From Ophiostoma sp. CBS 140.51 (lineage: Eukaryota > Ascomycota > Sordariomycetes > Ophiostomatales > Ophiostomataceae): a stretch of 64,000 nucleotides of DNA. The notes under the pieces were generated by a model, which was not told where the DNA came from, searched no databases, and was given only the letters and a program-made list of their open reading frames with translations. The number at the start of each line of letters is the position of its first letter. Position 1 is the stretch's first letter. A program made the position numbers and the translations under genes. This document shows positions 22,439 to 31,853 of the stretch, piece by piece. The stretch spans positions 62,001-126,000 of the forward strand of contig JANSLP010000072.1 of NCBI GenBank assembly GCA_029298735.1, read 5' to 3'.

Positions 22439-23026
22439 AGGCACTCTTTTATCATGTACATACAATACACTTAATCAATCAATATGCACACTGCTGTTGC
22501 CGTCAAGAGAACAGAGAATGAAAATGAAAAGCGTTTGCCATATCTGCCGTGCCGTACCGCAATGTTGACGTAAAAGTAGACATGAAAAGAAAACGAAAAA
22601 GGTACACTGAAAACAATAACGCCATGAACGGCCGCCTTTGTATACACACCCGCCCATTTGTCCTCGCCGATGCAGAAGAATAACTAGAAGAAAAAACAAT
22701 GAAATGAAGAACGAAGAACCGCCACAAACTCGCTACTACTACATAAAGATATACACACTCCGTGCAACCGTTTAAACAACGTTTTACATCAAAAAGGAAC
22801 CGAGGGCCTGGCTGACGTCGGGGAGGAGACCGTCCACATTGCCGGTGTCGGGGAGAGTCTTGTCGGGGAGGGGTCTGTCGGCGACTTTGGAGACGACGTC
22901 AACAACCTCTTCCTCCCGCTCGTCCACGTCCATTGGTTCGCCGGTGTCGACATCGACGTCGACGTCGTTTGTTCCGTCCAGTCCAACTCCTTCGTCCTCA
23001 CCCTTGGGCAGTAACAACATTTGCAT
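22439..23026. other. convergent intergenic region
   Basis: This stretch holds the 3' ends of the wall-protein gene and of FCP1. The part 22784-23026 is open on the reverse strand in the same frame as FCP1, directly after its stop codon, and would encode an acidic chain. No other gene is seen. Confidence 0.4.
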
Positions 23027-25834
23027 CTAGCCGTCGTCACTGCCTGCGCCGACTGCACCTGCACCGGCCGCTTCTTCTTCCTCTTCTTTGTCGAGCTCGG
23101 CCATCAGCATCGCCTCCAGTTCGTCGTCGTCAATGTCGTCGTCGTTGGACGTGGATGCGACTGCAGGGGCGGATGTGGGCGCCGGTTCTTTGGAGATGTT
23201 CGTCTGCTGTCGTAGAGGATGCGTCGACTCGCTGCCGCTGCCGCTGCCGCTGCCACTTCCTTGCGACGCCGCCAGTGCGACCGCTGCTCTCCTCTGGGAC
23301 GCACTCCGGCTGCGCGAGGCGAGCTTCTGGCGTTTGGCGAGCAGGCTGCGGCCGCGCAGCGTGGCGCGTTCGCTGTCGGTGTCAGTATCGTTGCCGCCGC
23401 CACCGTTGTGCTTGCGTTTTGATGAGGTGGAGAGGAGAGAGCCATTAGCGTCTGCGTCGCCATTCTCGTTACGGTCCATGTCGACGTCGTTGTCGCCGTC
23501 GTCATGATCACCACCGTACTCGGACTCGTCACGTTCGTCGTCATCCCCATCCTCGTCGTCTTCGTCGTCACCCTCGGCCAAGAACATTTCGAGTTCATCA
23601 TCGGCCGATCCCCAGTCAAACTTGCCCAACTCAGCAATCGGGCTCATGCCGTCGCTGTTGTTGAACTCGTCAAACTCGTCGTCGTCGTCACCTTCATCGC
23701 CCGTGTCGGTGTTACCGTCACCAGCTGCACGACGGCGGCGGCCGGGGACATTAATGCGCAAACCCGGGTTACCGTTAGTCGCAGAACCTGCATCATTGTC
23801 GCTGTCATCGGGATCGGCGTCGGCATCAGAGACCGTGTCGGTGTCCGTACCACCAACGGCACCACCTGCACCACCGCCAGGCTGGCCGCGGTCGGCTGGG
23901 TGAATCTCCACGAGGTAAGGTGTCTCGTCGACATGGGCCCATTGACTGAAACAGTCGATGAGCCAGTTCTGGTTGACAATCTTGGTGGTGGGGATGCGCG
24001 CGGCCTGGCGCACTTTCTGGGTACGTGGCCGGTCACTGCTAATGACGAGGTGTGTGACTTTGCGGGAGATTTGCCGCTGCAGCCGGGCGCCGAAACTCTT
24101 GGCCTGCATGCCAATCTCGGACCGCTCCACGTCCAAACCAAGAGGGACGAGACCTGACAAAACGATGGTGCTGCCCTCGAGAACCTCGCCCTTGAGCTTG
24201 TCCAAAATCTCGCCAACGTCGGGAATGCCGTCGACAATCAGCTCTGTGGAGGCGCCGCGCTCCTCGTCGTACTTTTCGTAGAACTCGTGGTGCAGTTTCG
24301 TTAAGTGCTCTTTCAGGAAATCGAGCTCGGTATCGTCGTCGAAGAGAACGGCACTGTGCCGTGTCTGTGTCGCTTGGGAGTTGTCTTCGGTCGCTTCTGT
24401 GGTGGCGGCTTTTTCAGAGTCCTCCTTGTCGAGTTGCTCCTGCATGTGCAGCAGTGGCCGGTCCTTGATCTGCTTTTCAATCGCCCGCTCCTGCTCTTCC
24501 GTCTGTTTTTGCAAAAGAACCACGTCGATTGTGTTCTCGTCGCCGCTGGCCGGTGATGAAGAGCCGTTCACTGGTGGCGTGCCGCCATTAGCGACCGAGG
24601 TAGCTGGTGTGGACGCGGCGGCTGTCGAGGCCGAGTCGGACGCGCTGTCGCTGCCACCGGACACGGCTGTTGAGGCGGCTGTCGAGGCCGGTGAAGCAGT
24701 CACTTCCTTGTCGTCTTTTGCAACTGTGGGTGTCGAAGATGTGGAGGCAGGAGCAGAGGTAGAAGATGCAGCGGCTGCCGCCGCAGGTGTGCTTGACGCC
24801 GGCAGATCATCTCTCTTTGGCAGGAAACTGGAATTGATATCGCCGGTGCCCTTGAAAAAGTCGTACGGGCTCACCTTGATCAGGTTGTGCCGGTTGTGCG
24901 GCCAGACGTCGGCACGGTCGTCCATGATGACGGCCATGTTGGTGCTCACAGGAAACAAACGCTGCAGCGACTTGGCCACAATATTACCGTTCTCGTCACG
25001 GCTGATGACGCGGTTGCCAAACAGGCGCTGCTCGGGGTCGACAATCTTGGCAATGTTGGTCGCATAGGTGCGCGTGCCCATGGTGTAGACATGTAGCTCG
25101 TACAGTTCGGCAATGGCGGCCAGAAACTCGCGCAGGCCGGGGCGCATTTTGATGTAATAGAAACAACCGCGCGCAACACCACCCGCGTGGCCCTCTTCGA
25201 GCTGGAACCGCTGTACGTCGCGCAGGGCTTCGTAGTTGGGATTGGATGCGTCCTGCTGCCACTCGCCAATGGTCGGGTCAATACAGGCGTGGATAATGGT
25301 CTGATCGAGGTCGACCACGAGACTGAGTTTGCGCTGTTGCAACAGTCGCTGCTGCAGCTCGAGCTCGGCGCGCGTCGCGGCCGTGTGGCTGACGGTCAGG
25401 TTGGTCTGGTCGTGTGTCATGTTGATGGGTGCGCGGTCGGTGTCGCGCTGTTCGCTGGCCCAATTGACCTCGTTCATGTCCTTTCCACACAAAGCACACA
25501 ATCCCTGGAACTGGATCTCGTGGGTACAGGCTTCTTCGACCGTGACACAGGCGCGATCGCGCGCAACGACGTCACCAACACGGACCTTCCATACCAGCAG
25601 TTTGCCGTCTTCGGGCGCGTTCCAGTCGGTGATGCTTGTGAGCGTCTTCTTTTGCAGCTCCAGCGTTTCACGGTCTTGCGGAAGCTCCATGGTGTACTCG
25701 TACGAGTACTGGAGGACCGGTTCCTGGCGTCTGATGGTGTCGCCGGGGGTCTTGTACAATTTTGTGATGCGGATGGGGTACTTGAGACGTGCACCAAAGT
25801 GCAGCGTCTTCTCGCCCTTTTTGCCGGTCTCCAT
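23027..25834 (-). CDS. FCP1: RNA polymerase II CTD phosphatase FCP1
   Basis: The product is 935 aa from the ATG at 25834. It removes phosphate from the RNA polymerase II C-terminal domain in the nucleus. The N-terminus (LKYPIRITKLYKTPGD) and a Cys-rich knuckle (CTHEIQFQGLCALCGKD, 103-119) precede the FCP homology domain. The catalytic DLDQT lies at 175-179 and the second acidic motif MDDRADVW at 304-311. An Ala/Ser/Thr-rich linker covers about 345-430. A BRCT domain follows at about 548-645 and ends near NWLIDCFSQW. The C-terminal 280 residues are very acidic with basic patches. The start was chosen for its ACAATGG context and because fungal FCP1 proteins begin near this block; the frame stays open upstream to an ATG at 26182, which would add 116 residues. 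TAG at 23029 is followed in frame by 80 more open codons. Confidence 0.93.
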   Translation of the reverse strand: METGKKGEKTLHFGARLKYPIRITKLYKTPGDTIRRQEPVLQYSYEYTMELPQDRETLELQKKTLTSITDWNAPEDGKLLVWKVRVGDVVARDRACVTVEEACTHEIQFQGLCALCGKDMNEVNWASEQRDTDRAPINMTHDQTNLTVSHTAATRAELELQQRLLQQRKLSLVVDLDQTIIHACIDPTIGEWQQDASNPNYEALRDVQRFQLEEGHAGGVARGCFYYIKMRPGLREFLAAIAELYELHVYTMGTRTYATNIAKIVDPEQRLFGNRVISRDENGNIVAKSLQRLFPVSTNMAVIMDDRADVWPHNRHNLIKVSPYDFFKGTGDINSSFLPKRDDLPASSTPAAAAAASSTSAPASTSSTPTVAKDDKEVTASPASTAASTAVSGGSDSASDSASTAAASTPATSVANGGTPPVNGSSSPASGDENTIDVVLLQKQTEEQERAIEKQIKDRPLLHMQEQLDKEDSEKAATTEATEDNSQATQTRHSAVLFDDDTELDFLKEHLTKLHHEFYEKYDEERGASTELIVDGIPDVGEILDKLKGEVLEGSTIVLSGLVPLGLDVERSEIGMQAKSFGARLQRQISRKVTHLVISSDRPRTQKVRQAARIPTTKIVNQNWLIDCFSQWAHVDETPYLVEIHPADRGQPGGGAGGAVGGTDTDTVSDADADPDDSDNDAGSATNGNPGLRINVPGRRRRAAGDGNTDTGDEGDDDDEFDEFNNSDGMSPIAELGKFDWGSADDELEMFLAEGDDEDDEDGDDDERDESEYGGDHDDGDNDVDMDRNENGDADANGSLLSTSSKRKHNGGGGNDTDTDSERATLRGRSLLAKRQKLASRSRSASQRRAAVALAASQGSGSGSGSGSESTHPLRQQTNISKEPAPTSAPAVASTSNDDDIDDDELEAMLMAELDKEEEEEAAGAGAVGAGSDDG

Positions 25835-27691
25835 TGTGCCGGCTGTTGTGGTGGTGTCGCTGCCGGGGGGTGGCCGCGGCGGAGGGTACTTTGTTCGAAT
25901 ATGTCGCGAGAACCGGGTGATCGGTGTCGGCTGCAGGGGGATGGGCGCGCAGGGGTAGTAGCGCGGGCCTGGTCGCGAAGAGGCACAAGATACTTCCCAG
26001 TAGGGAGCAGAGGAGGAGGAGGCAGAAAGAGGCGTCGAGGAGAGGTAGGAAGGATGTATCGGCCAAGGCTGCGAAGAGGCGTGTAGCGGCCGGGAGGGGA
26101 GTGTGTAGGAGTGCGGTTTATGTCGATCGACAACCGAGTCGTTAGATGCTGGCGTACGTCGTGCTGCTTGATCATAAGCCATATTAGTATAATAGTAGAG
26201 ACAATTGGGAATGCAGAGAATACACAATAGTCGACAACTAAGAATGGGCCATAGCCAAGAAAGAGAAAACCAAAACAATGAGGCCAAAAAATGGGGTGGT
26301 ATGGGATGGTGGTATGGGATGGTGGTGGGATGGGGATGCAGCTGGACAAGAAGAAGAGGAAGAGGAGGAAGACAAGAGGTCGCCTCATTCGCTCGACCTC
26401 GTCTACGTCGCGATGCCATTGTCGCTGCTCTTGAGCTGGAAACAGCTCGGCAACGAGGAGGTGCAGGCAAGAGGAGGGGGAGGAAGGAGCTATGGGAGGG
26501 AAGGTGATGATGCGCGCATCTCGGGCACTGTTGGTACTCACCTCACAAGAGGAAGGAAGCTAGAGCTTGTGTGTGCGCGTGGGAAGAAGTGTCGCGCTCG
26601 TCAGACAGGTCGCATAAAAGAACGCGGAGCGCGAGGAAAGGAGATTGAGGTTGAGGTCGACTTGCGCAGTGTTGAAGTCGAGGTCAAAAAGGAAGAGGAA
26701 GAGGTCGAGGAGGAGAAATCGCGAAAAAGGCGTGGGCAACGTGGTGGGTGCTGCGTGGATGGATGACGGCCCATCGCACCTGCTGAGCAGAGGAGCAGAC
26801 AGGAGATCAAAAGGGAAATGGTGGTGTTGGGGAAAGAGCCACGTCGAGAAGGAGCGATGGTCGTTGACGCGATCGGTTGTCGTTGGTGTTGTAGTTTGTG
26901 GTCGTTTTCGACTTGTCCGCCAATGGGTGTGGAAAGCGCAAATCGATATGCGGGAGGTACAAAGGTATTAAGTACAAAAATGTAGCAGAGGAAAAGAGGA
27001 AAGGCTTTAGGTGGAGGTGTAGACGGCTGAACGGCGATTGGCTGCAGCAACAAAGGAGCACCAAAAAGGTCAAAAGGCTGCCAATCCGAAAACAGCAGTG
27101 CAGAAAGGCCACGACAGAATAGTGGGAAAGCGTTTGCGACTGTGAATAGCTTCACTCTTTCTGGTCGCGTTTGTCTGTGTTTGGAAAAAAAGAGAAACAA
27201 GGTGTAGCTTCCTCTTTTTTGTCTTTTGTTTGTTCTGTGTAGCCTCAGCAGGGGGAAGGTGCGAACGAGCAAAATGGTCCGAGGGGCGAGACGGCGGAAG
27301 GGACAACCGGAGTAAAGGTCACGAGTCGAGAGTCGAGTATCGAATGGGGAAGTTGCGCGTCAAAATGCAGTCGCAGCTTCCTCCTGTGTAGCTTAGGTTG
27401 TCGCGATGTCTGCGGAAGGAGCGATTGCAAGACTGATTCGTGGGCCTAAATTGTCAGTTCGAATTGAAAGGCAAACACAACACAGCGCACGAAAAGGGCG
27501 ACGAACACTGGAAACGTTGGAAAGGGAAAGCTACTGTGACAGCTCCTGTCTTTGGAAAGAAAGAAAACGCACGGGCCACTTTGCGGCTGTCAACGAAACC
27601 TGGAGCGAACAGTGGAACCGACGTCAGTACTGTGTGTAGACAGTGTATATACTGTGTGAGGTGAGGTGATGTTGAAGCTCAAGCTGTGATG

Positions 27692-27700
27692 TATGTCGTA
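27692..27700 (+). other. TATGTCGTA element, copy 3
   Basis: Exact copy within GTATGTCGTAC, upstream of FCP1. Confidence 0.5.
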
Positions 27701-28377
27701 CTTGCGGAGGCTATGAGAGCTTAAAAATAAAGTAATTTTATGAAGGGCGATAGAATAAGAGTAGAAAGGATGACAAGGCTGGATTGTTTGTTGAGCGGTG
27801 CGCTCCAAAGCAGTGAGACTTACAGCTACGGGTGTGTGAACAAATAAGACGAGAACATGAGAGCATGAGAGCACGAGAGCTGGTGGGAAGCTCTCGCGAT
27901 TGAAATAGAAGGAGCCGAGGGGGAGAAGGAGCGTGACCTTTTTCACAAAAGATGACTGTCAAAAAAGGTGAGCAGGCAGGCAGGCTGTGGACAAGTGGTG
28001 TGACGTAGAACGAAGCTAGGACAGTGCGAATCGATGTAGCTGTGGGGAGTCGATGGACAGCGACGGCCGAGTCAAAACAATAATAATAGCTGTGATAGCA
28101 GAATACAGCGAATAAATAAAAGGAGATAATAACAATAGATAGTGTGAATCGATGATGATTCGGATAGAGTTGTGAATGCGGGGAGAAGGAGTCGTGCAAG
28201 GGAGGCGAGAAGTGAAGACGAGCGAAAGGACAAGGGTTGGCTGAAAACGATGATGAATGGGGAGGATGGGGTGGAAGTGCTAAAACGGGAAGGGGCGAGA
28301 AATGGGTTGGCCCGTGTGAACGTGAAAAAGTGGTAGTATTGGGGAACAAAGATCTGGAGAATGGCAGACCTGCGTTG

Positions 28378-28386
28378 TACGACATA
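28378..28386 (-). other. TATGTCGTA element, copy 4 (inverted)
   Basis: Reverse-strand copy within GTATGTCGTAC, 686 bases from copy 3 in opposite orientation. Confidence 0.5.
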
Positions 28387-29126
28387 CAGCACCCCATTTG
28401 TGTGCATTGACGAGCGAAGGGCAGTCCTTTTGTTCCTGGCGCACTTGAAGACTCCGTTTCCGTCTCGTTTGCGGCAGAAAAGGGACAAGAACATAGACAA
28501 AGCAGGCAAGGGCGCAAATGTGCGTGAAAGGTGGAAGAGCGTTTGCCTATTCGGAGCTTGCCTGACGGTCGGTTTTCTTTGTTTGCTGCGGTGCGCCAAC
28601 CAGAGGGCTTCGTTTCTTTCTGTCGAATCGTTCATCGCAACAGCTTGCGATAATCGCTGGCTTTTCGTGGCACTCTCTTTTTCACTGTTCTGAATATTAT
28701 CTTACAGTGCAAGGTGGCCAGTCTGTACAAATGATAGCCACGTGCAGCGATTGTAAGGGGCAAAAGGGACGAGACAGTCGAGGAACCAACAGACACTTTT
28801 GTAAAGGCAGCCGTTGCACATTCACCGGTCTAGACTTACAAAACAAGCACCAAATACAACGGTCACACAAATCACTTCAGCCAACAGGCAAACAGAAAAT
28901 GCAGTATAAATGCGAATGCAAACGGACAGACAAAGAAACAAAAACACAATCAAATCGCCCAATAATAATATTTAAATGCTTCTGGACAGGGCAAGTCTCG
29001 TTGGATAAATCATACAAACGTCGTACACTCATACAATCATAGTAAACAGTCGCTTTTCCAAAAACCAATATAAAAGACGAAACGGCCTTACGCCGGTCTT
29101 CGCCCAACAGCTCAGACGGCTGCCAC

Positions 29127-30971
29127 TCATACAACCTCCCTCCTCCCAGAAAACGCCTTCTCCAACCAGCGCTGCGGCGAATGGAACAGGTGTCCCCTCC
29201 GCCGGCGGACAAACATGGTGTACAAGGCCGACGCCGTGTAGACAGCCGCGACACTGACGACCACAGGCCACCGAAACTGGTCCGGGCGGGCCCAGACTAT
29301 GGTCGTGGCATACGCCAACACTTCAAACAAGTTCTGGAACGCCGCTTCGGCAGTCGAGAAGGCGCCGCGGTGGGCATCGGCGACCTCGTCCTGGACAATG
29401 GACTGGGCGCACAAGTCGTAGCCCCACAGACCGATGCGGCTGAGGGCGACGCCGGCAGCCAGACAGGTGGCGCCGACAAGCGACCCAGAAGCAGGGGAGG
29501 CCCAAAAGACGGCAGTGGCTGCGGTCAACCAGAGAGCCTGCCAGGAGAGTGACCAGATACCGCTTCGCACCACACCGATGCGGCCCATCAGACGGGGCGC
29601 GATCCATGTCGCCGACAACTCAAAAACGGTGCTGGCCGTTCGGGCGAGACCGACATACAACGGGGTGTAACCGGCGGCTAGCAAGAACGTCACCATTTGC
29701 CCGGAGAAGGAGAGCACTGTCAAGTAGAGGATGGCTAGGGAGAAGGAGGGCAAAAAGGCGGGGTGGCGGAAGTAGAACGGCATCGAGGCGAACGGCAACA
29801 AGCGGCGGCCGACAGCTCGCGTGCCTCGCCATAATTCAGACAGCGTGCTCGCTGGTGTGGCCGCCGCTAGCACGGAATCATCCCACACGGCCGGCCGTCT
29901 CCTCAGTTCTGGCACCCGCCGGTACACCACGGCAATGCAAAAGTACTCGACCACGACGGACGCACCGCTCATGCCGAGGGTAGCCCAGAGTGCGACACGG
30001 GTCGAAGCAGCGGCCACCAGCGAGATGGTCAAAGGTCCCACCAGTTTGCAGAACAAATCGATGCGCCGCATGCGCGCGCTCAGCAGCCGGCGGGCGGGTT
30101 CGTTGCCCTCCGTCATGACGACGACCCAGTCGCGTTCGACGGCGACCAAGTTCATGACCGAGCCAAGCTTTTCGATGCAGGCGGCCAGGACGACCACCGC
30201 AAAGAGGCCGGAGGCGAGGGGGGTCGACGGCGCGGCGGGTGTGGGTGTGGTTGTGGTGGTCGCGACTGACTTGCCGGTCAGGGCTGAGAAGAAGGCGTCC
30301 AGCATGTTACCAGTCGGCTGGAGGACGTCGGCGGGCAGGGTCACCATGGTGCCATTGACAAAGCTCGCTGCGCTCGCAGAGAGCGCGCCACTTGTACCAC
30401 TCGCTTCGCTCGTGGTGCTCATGAACATCACCCAAAACACCCCACAACTCACCGCCACGGCCACCCGCTGGCCCAGAATCGACGCTCTGACGACAGCCAA
30501 CCGGTCCCCCCGGTCAATGCACGCCCCCACGGCCTCGGCAAAGACCATGGCCGCCACGCCGCGCACGACGGCGTACACCGACATGGGCAGCAGCGTGTCC
30601 GGGAAAATGGCGGCCAAAAACAAAACGGCGGCGAACTCGAATACCCTCGAGTTCCATGTCGACAGAAAGTGGGATATGTACAGGCGGGTGGCCAGTGCGG
30701 TCGGGAAGGGCGGCGGAGGGACGTTGTTTTCGTCCTCCTGCTCCATCTGTTCGGGGGCAGCAGCTTCTGTCTGCTGGGCTTGCTCGACGTCGACGTTGAC
30801 GTCTACATCGTCGGCGAGGCTGGCGTGGAGAACGGCGGCAGTCGGTGCAGGCACGGCGACGTCTGGCGATGTGGGTGAAGCAATGTCTTCAGAAGACGGG
30901 TCGTCTCTCGACCGCGGCATCGGCGACCGCCGTTCGTCACCATCCGCCATGTTGTTCGTCGGTTCGCTCAT
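29127..30971 (-). CDS. ferroportin-family solute carrier (SLC40) transporter
   Basis: This single-exon gene encodes 614 aa. Residues 1-92 are a hydrophilic acidic tail rich in Pro, Asp and Glu, presumably cytosolic. The block RLYISHFLSTWNSRVFEF starts the first transmembrane helix and matches the ferroportin/IREG1 signature. About ten to twelve hydrophobic segments follow, with a hydrophilic Thr/Pro-rich loop between the third and fourth groups (about 220-250) and a basic loop near the middle (RRVPELRRRPAVWDD). The last helix ends at MFVRRRRGH. Ferroportins export divalent metal, mainly iron; the fungal members are largely uncharacterised, so the metal and the membrane (vacuole or plasma membrane) are open. 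The downstream neighbour is FCP1 on the same strand, over 3 kb away. Confidence 0.85.
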   Translation of the reverse strand: MSEPTNNMADGDERRSPMPRSRDDPSSEDIASPTSPDVAVPAPTAAVLHASLADDVDVNVDVEQAQQTEAAAPEQMEQEDENNVPPPPFPTALATRLYISHFLSTWNSRVFEFAAVLFLAAIFPDTLLPMSVYAVVRGVAAMVFAEAVGACIDRGDRLAVVRASILGQRVAVAVSCGVFWVMFMSTTSEASGTSGALSASAASFVNGTMVTLPADVLQPTGNMLDAFFSALTGKSVATTTTTPTPAAPSTPLASGLFAVVVLAACIEKLGSVMNLVAVERDWVVVMTEGNEPARRLLSARMRRIDLFCKLVGPLTISLVAAASTRVALWATLGMSGASVVVEYFCIAVVYRRVPELRRRPAVWDDSVLAAATPASTLSELWRGTRAVGRRLLPFASMPFYFRHPAFLPSFSLAILYLTVLSFSGQMVTFLLAAGYTPLYVGLARTASTVFELSATWIAPRLMGRIGVVRSGIWSLSWQALWLTAATAVFWASPASGSLVGATCLAAGVALSRIGLWGYDLCAQSIVQDEVADAHRGAFSTAEAAFQNLFEVLAYATTIVWARPDQFRWPVVVSVAAVYTASALYTMFVRRRRGHLFHSPQRWLEKAFSGRREVV

Positions 30972-31853
30972 TGTGCGAGTTGGTGGAGAGGTGAAAAGTT
31001 AAAAAGCCATGTCGATGTCGTCGACGTCGTTGTGGGAAGAAGGAGGAAGCAATTGTTTAAAAGTCGGCGAGCGATTCAAGATTGATAGATCAACGGACAG
31101 TGAGCGGCCCCAGATTTTTCTCTCGGATGCTGGCCAACCGTCTCGTACGGTTTTCCGTCTCGTCATTTGCGTCGGGGATTGGGTTTGAGCTTTTTGGTGC
31201 AGCTTTTTGACGTGCCTATTCTTGACGCTTTGCCGAGATCGGCAAGTACGGCGTCGCTCAGTAGGATTTAGGGCGTCGAGTGCGCTGTTTTAAACCCACC
31301 AGAAGCCATCCGGGTGCCCGTAACCTCCGCTCGAACGTACAGCACGACAAGAATTGTTAGCTCCGGCCGGGGAAGGAGCTCTCAACAAAACAACTTGCTG
31401 TTGATGATACGTCGTATTTGCGTCTTTTGACTCATTAAATATTGTTTACTTGAATTCATTCAAGAGTAGTTGTCTTAATGCTGTATCTAGTTTCTTTGCT
31501 GTGGGACTATTTATCATCATTGGTTTCTGTTTTTTAACAAATTATTTGTCATAACTTCTTTTAAAAAACAAAAGAAAAAAGAAAAAAAAGAAACAAAAAA
31601 AGAAACAAAAAGAAGGTAAGAAAATCACAAAAATACACGTTCAATTCAAATTGCCAAAAATTAACAAAAAAAAAAAAAAAATCATCCATTGGGAATCTAC
31701 TTTGTGTGTGCTAGACTGTAAGAACAAGAAACTAGAATTAACAAATGGTAACATCAAATCAAAAGCAGCGTATATGTACAGACATCCTTCCTCATATTAG
31801 ATATCCTCCTCCTCCTCCTCCTCCTCCTCTTCCTCCTTCATCATCGTCGTCGG
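30972..31853. other. intergenic: SLC40 promoter and DUF1479 3' flank
   Basis: The part 31440-31760 is strongly A/T-rich with long A tracts (31560-31620 and 31665-31681). A TCC microsatellite lies next to the DUF1479 stop. No gene is seen. Confidence 0.5.
31804..31829 (+). repeat. TCC trinucleotide microsatellite
   Basis: About nine TCC units lie 25 bases beyond the DUF1479 stop, in its presumed 3' UTR. Confidence 0.9.

Larger units (their letters stand above)
25835..29126. other. 3.3 kb upstream of FCP1, downstream of the SLC40 gene
   Basis: The first 640 bases are open in the FCP1 frame and probably are leader. Beyond that, long low-complexity frames on the reverse strand (for example 27738-28517) are Ser/Phe/Leu-rich and look non-coding. 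TATGTCGTA copies at 27692 and 28378 face in opposite directions. Confidence 0.4.

Noticed and set aside
26180..26182. Upstream in-frame ATG for FCP1 (MAYDQ)
   Set aside because: It would add 116 residues of Pro/Ser/Tyr-rich sequence unlike FCP1 N-termini, whereas the ATG at 25834 has a strong context and leads straight into the conserved block.
27738..28517. 259-codon reverse frame upstream of FCP1
   Set aside because: It is rich in Ser, Phe, His and Cys without pattern, as expected from purine-rich plus-strand DNA.
29821..31002. 393-codon plus-strand frame opposite the SLC40 gene
   Set aside because: It mirrors a GC-rich coding strand, has Ser/Thr/Ala-rich noise composition, and the opposite strand gives a clear transporter.
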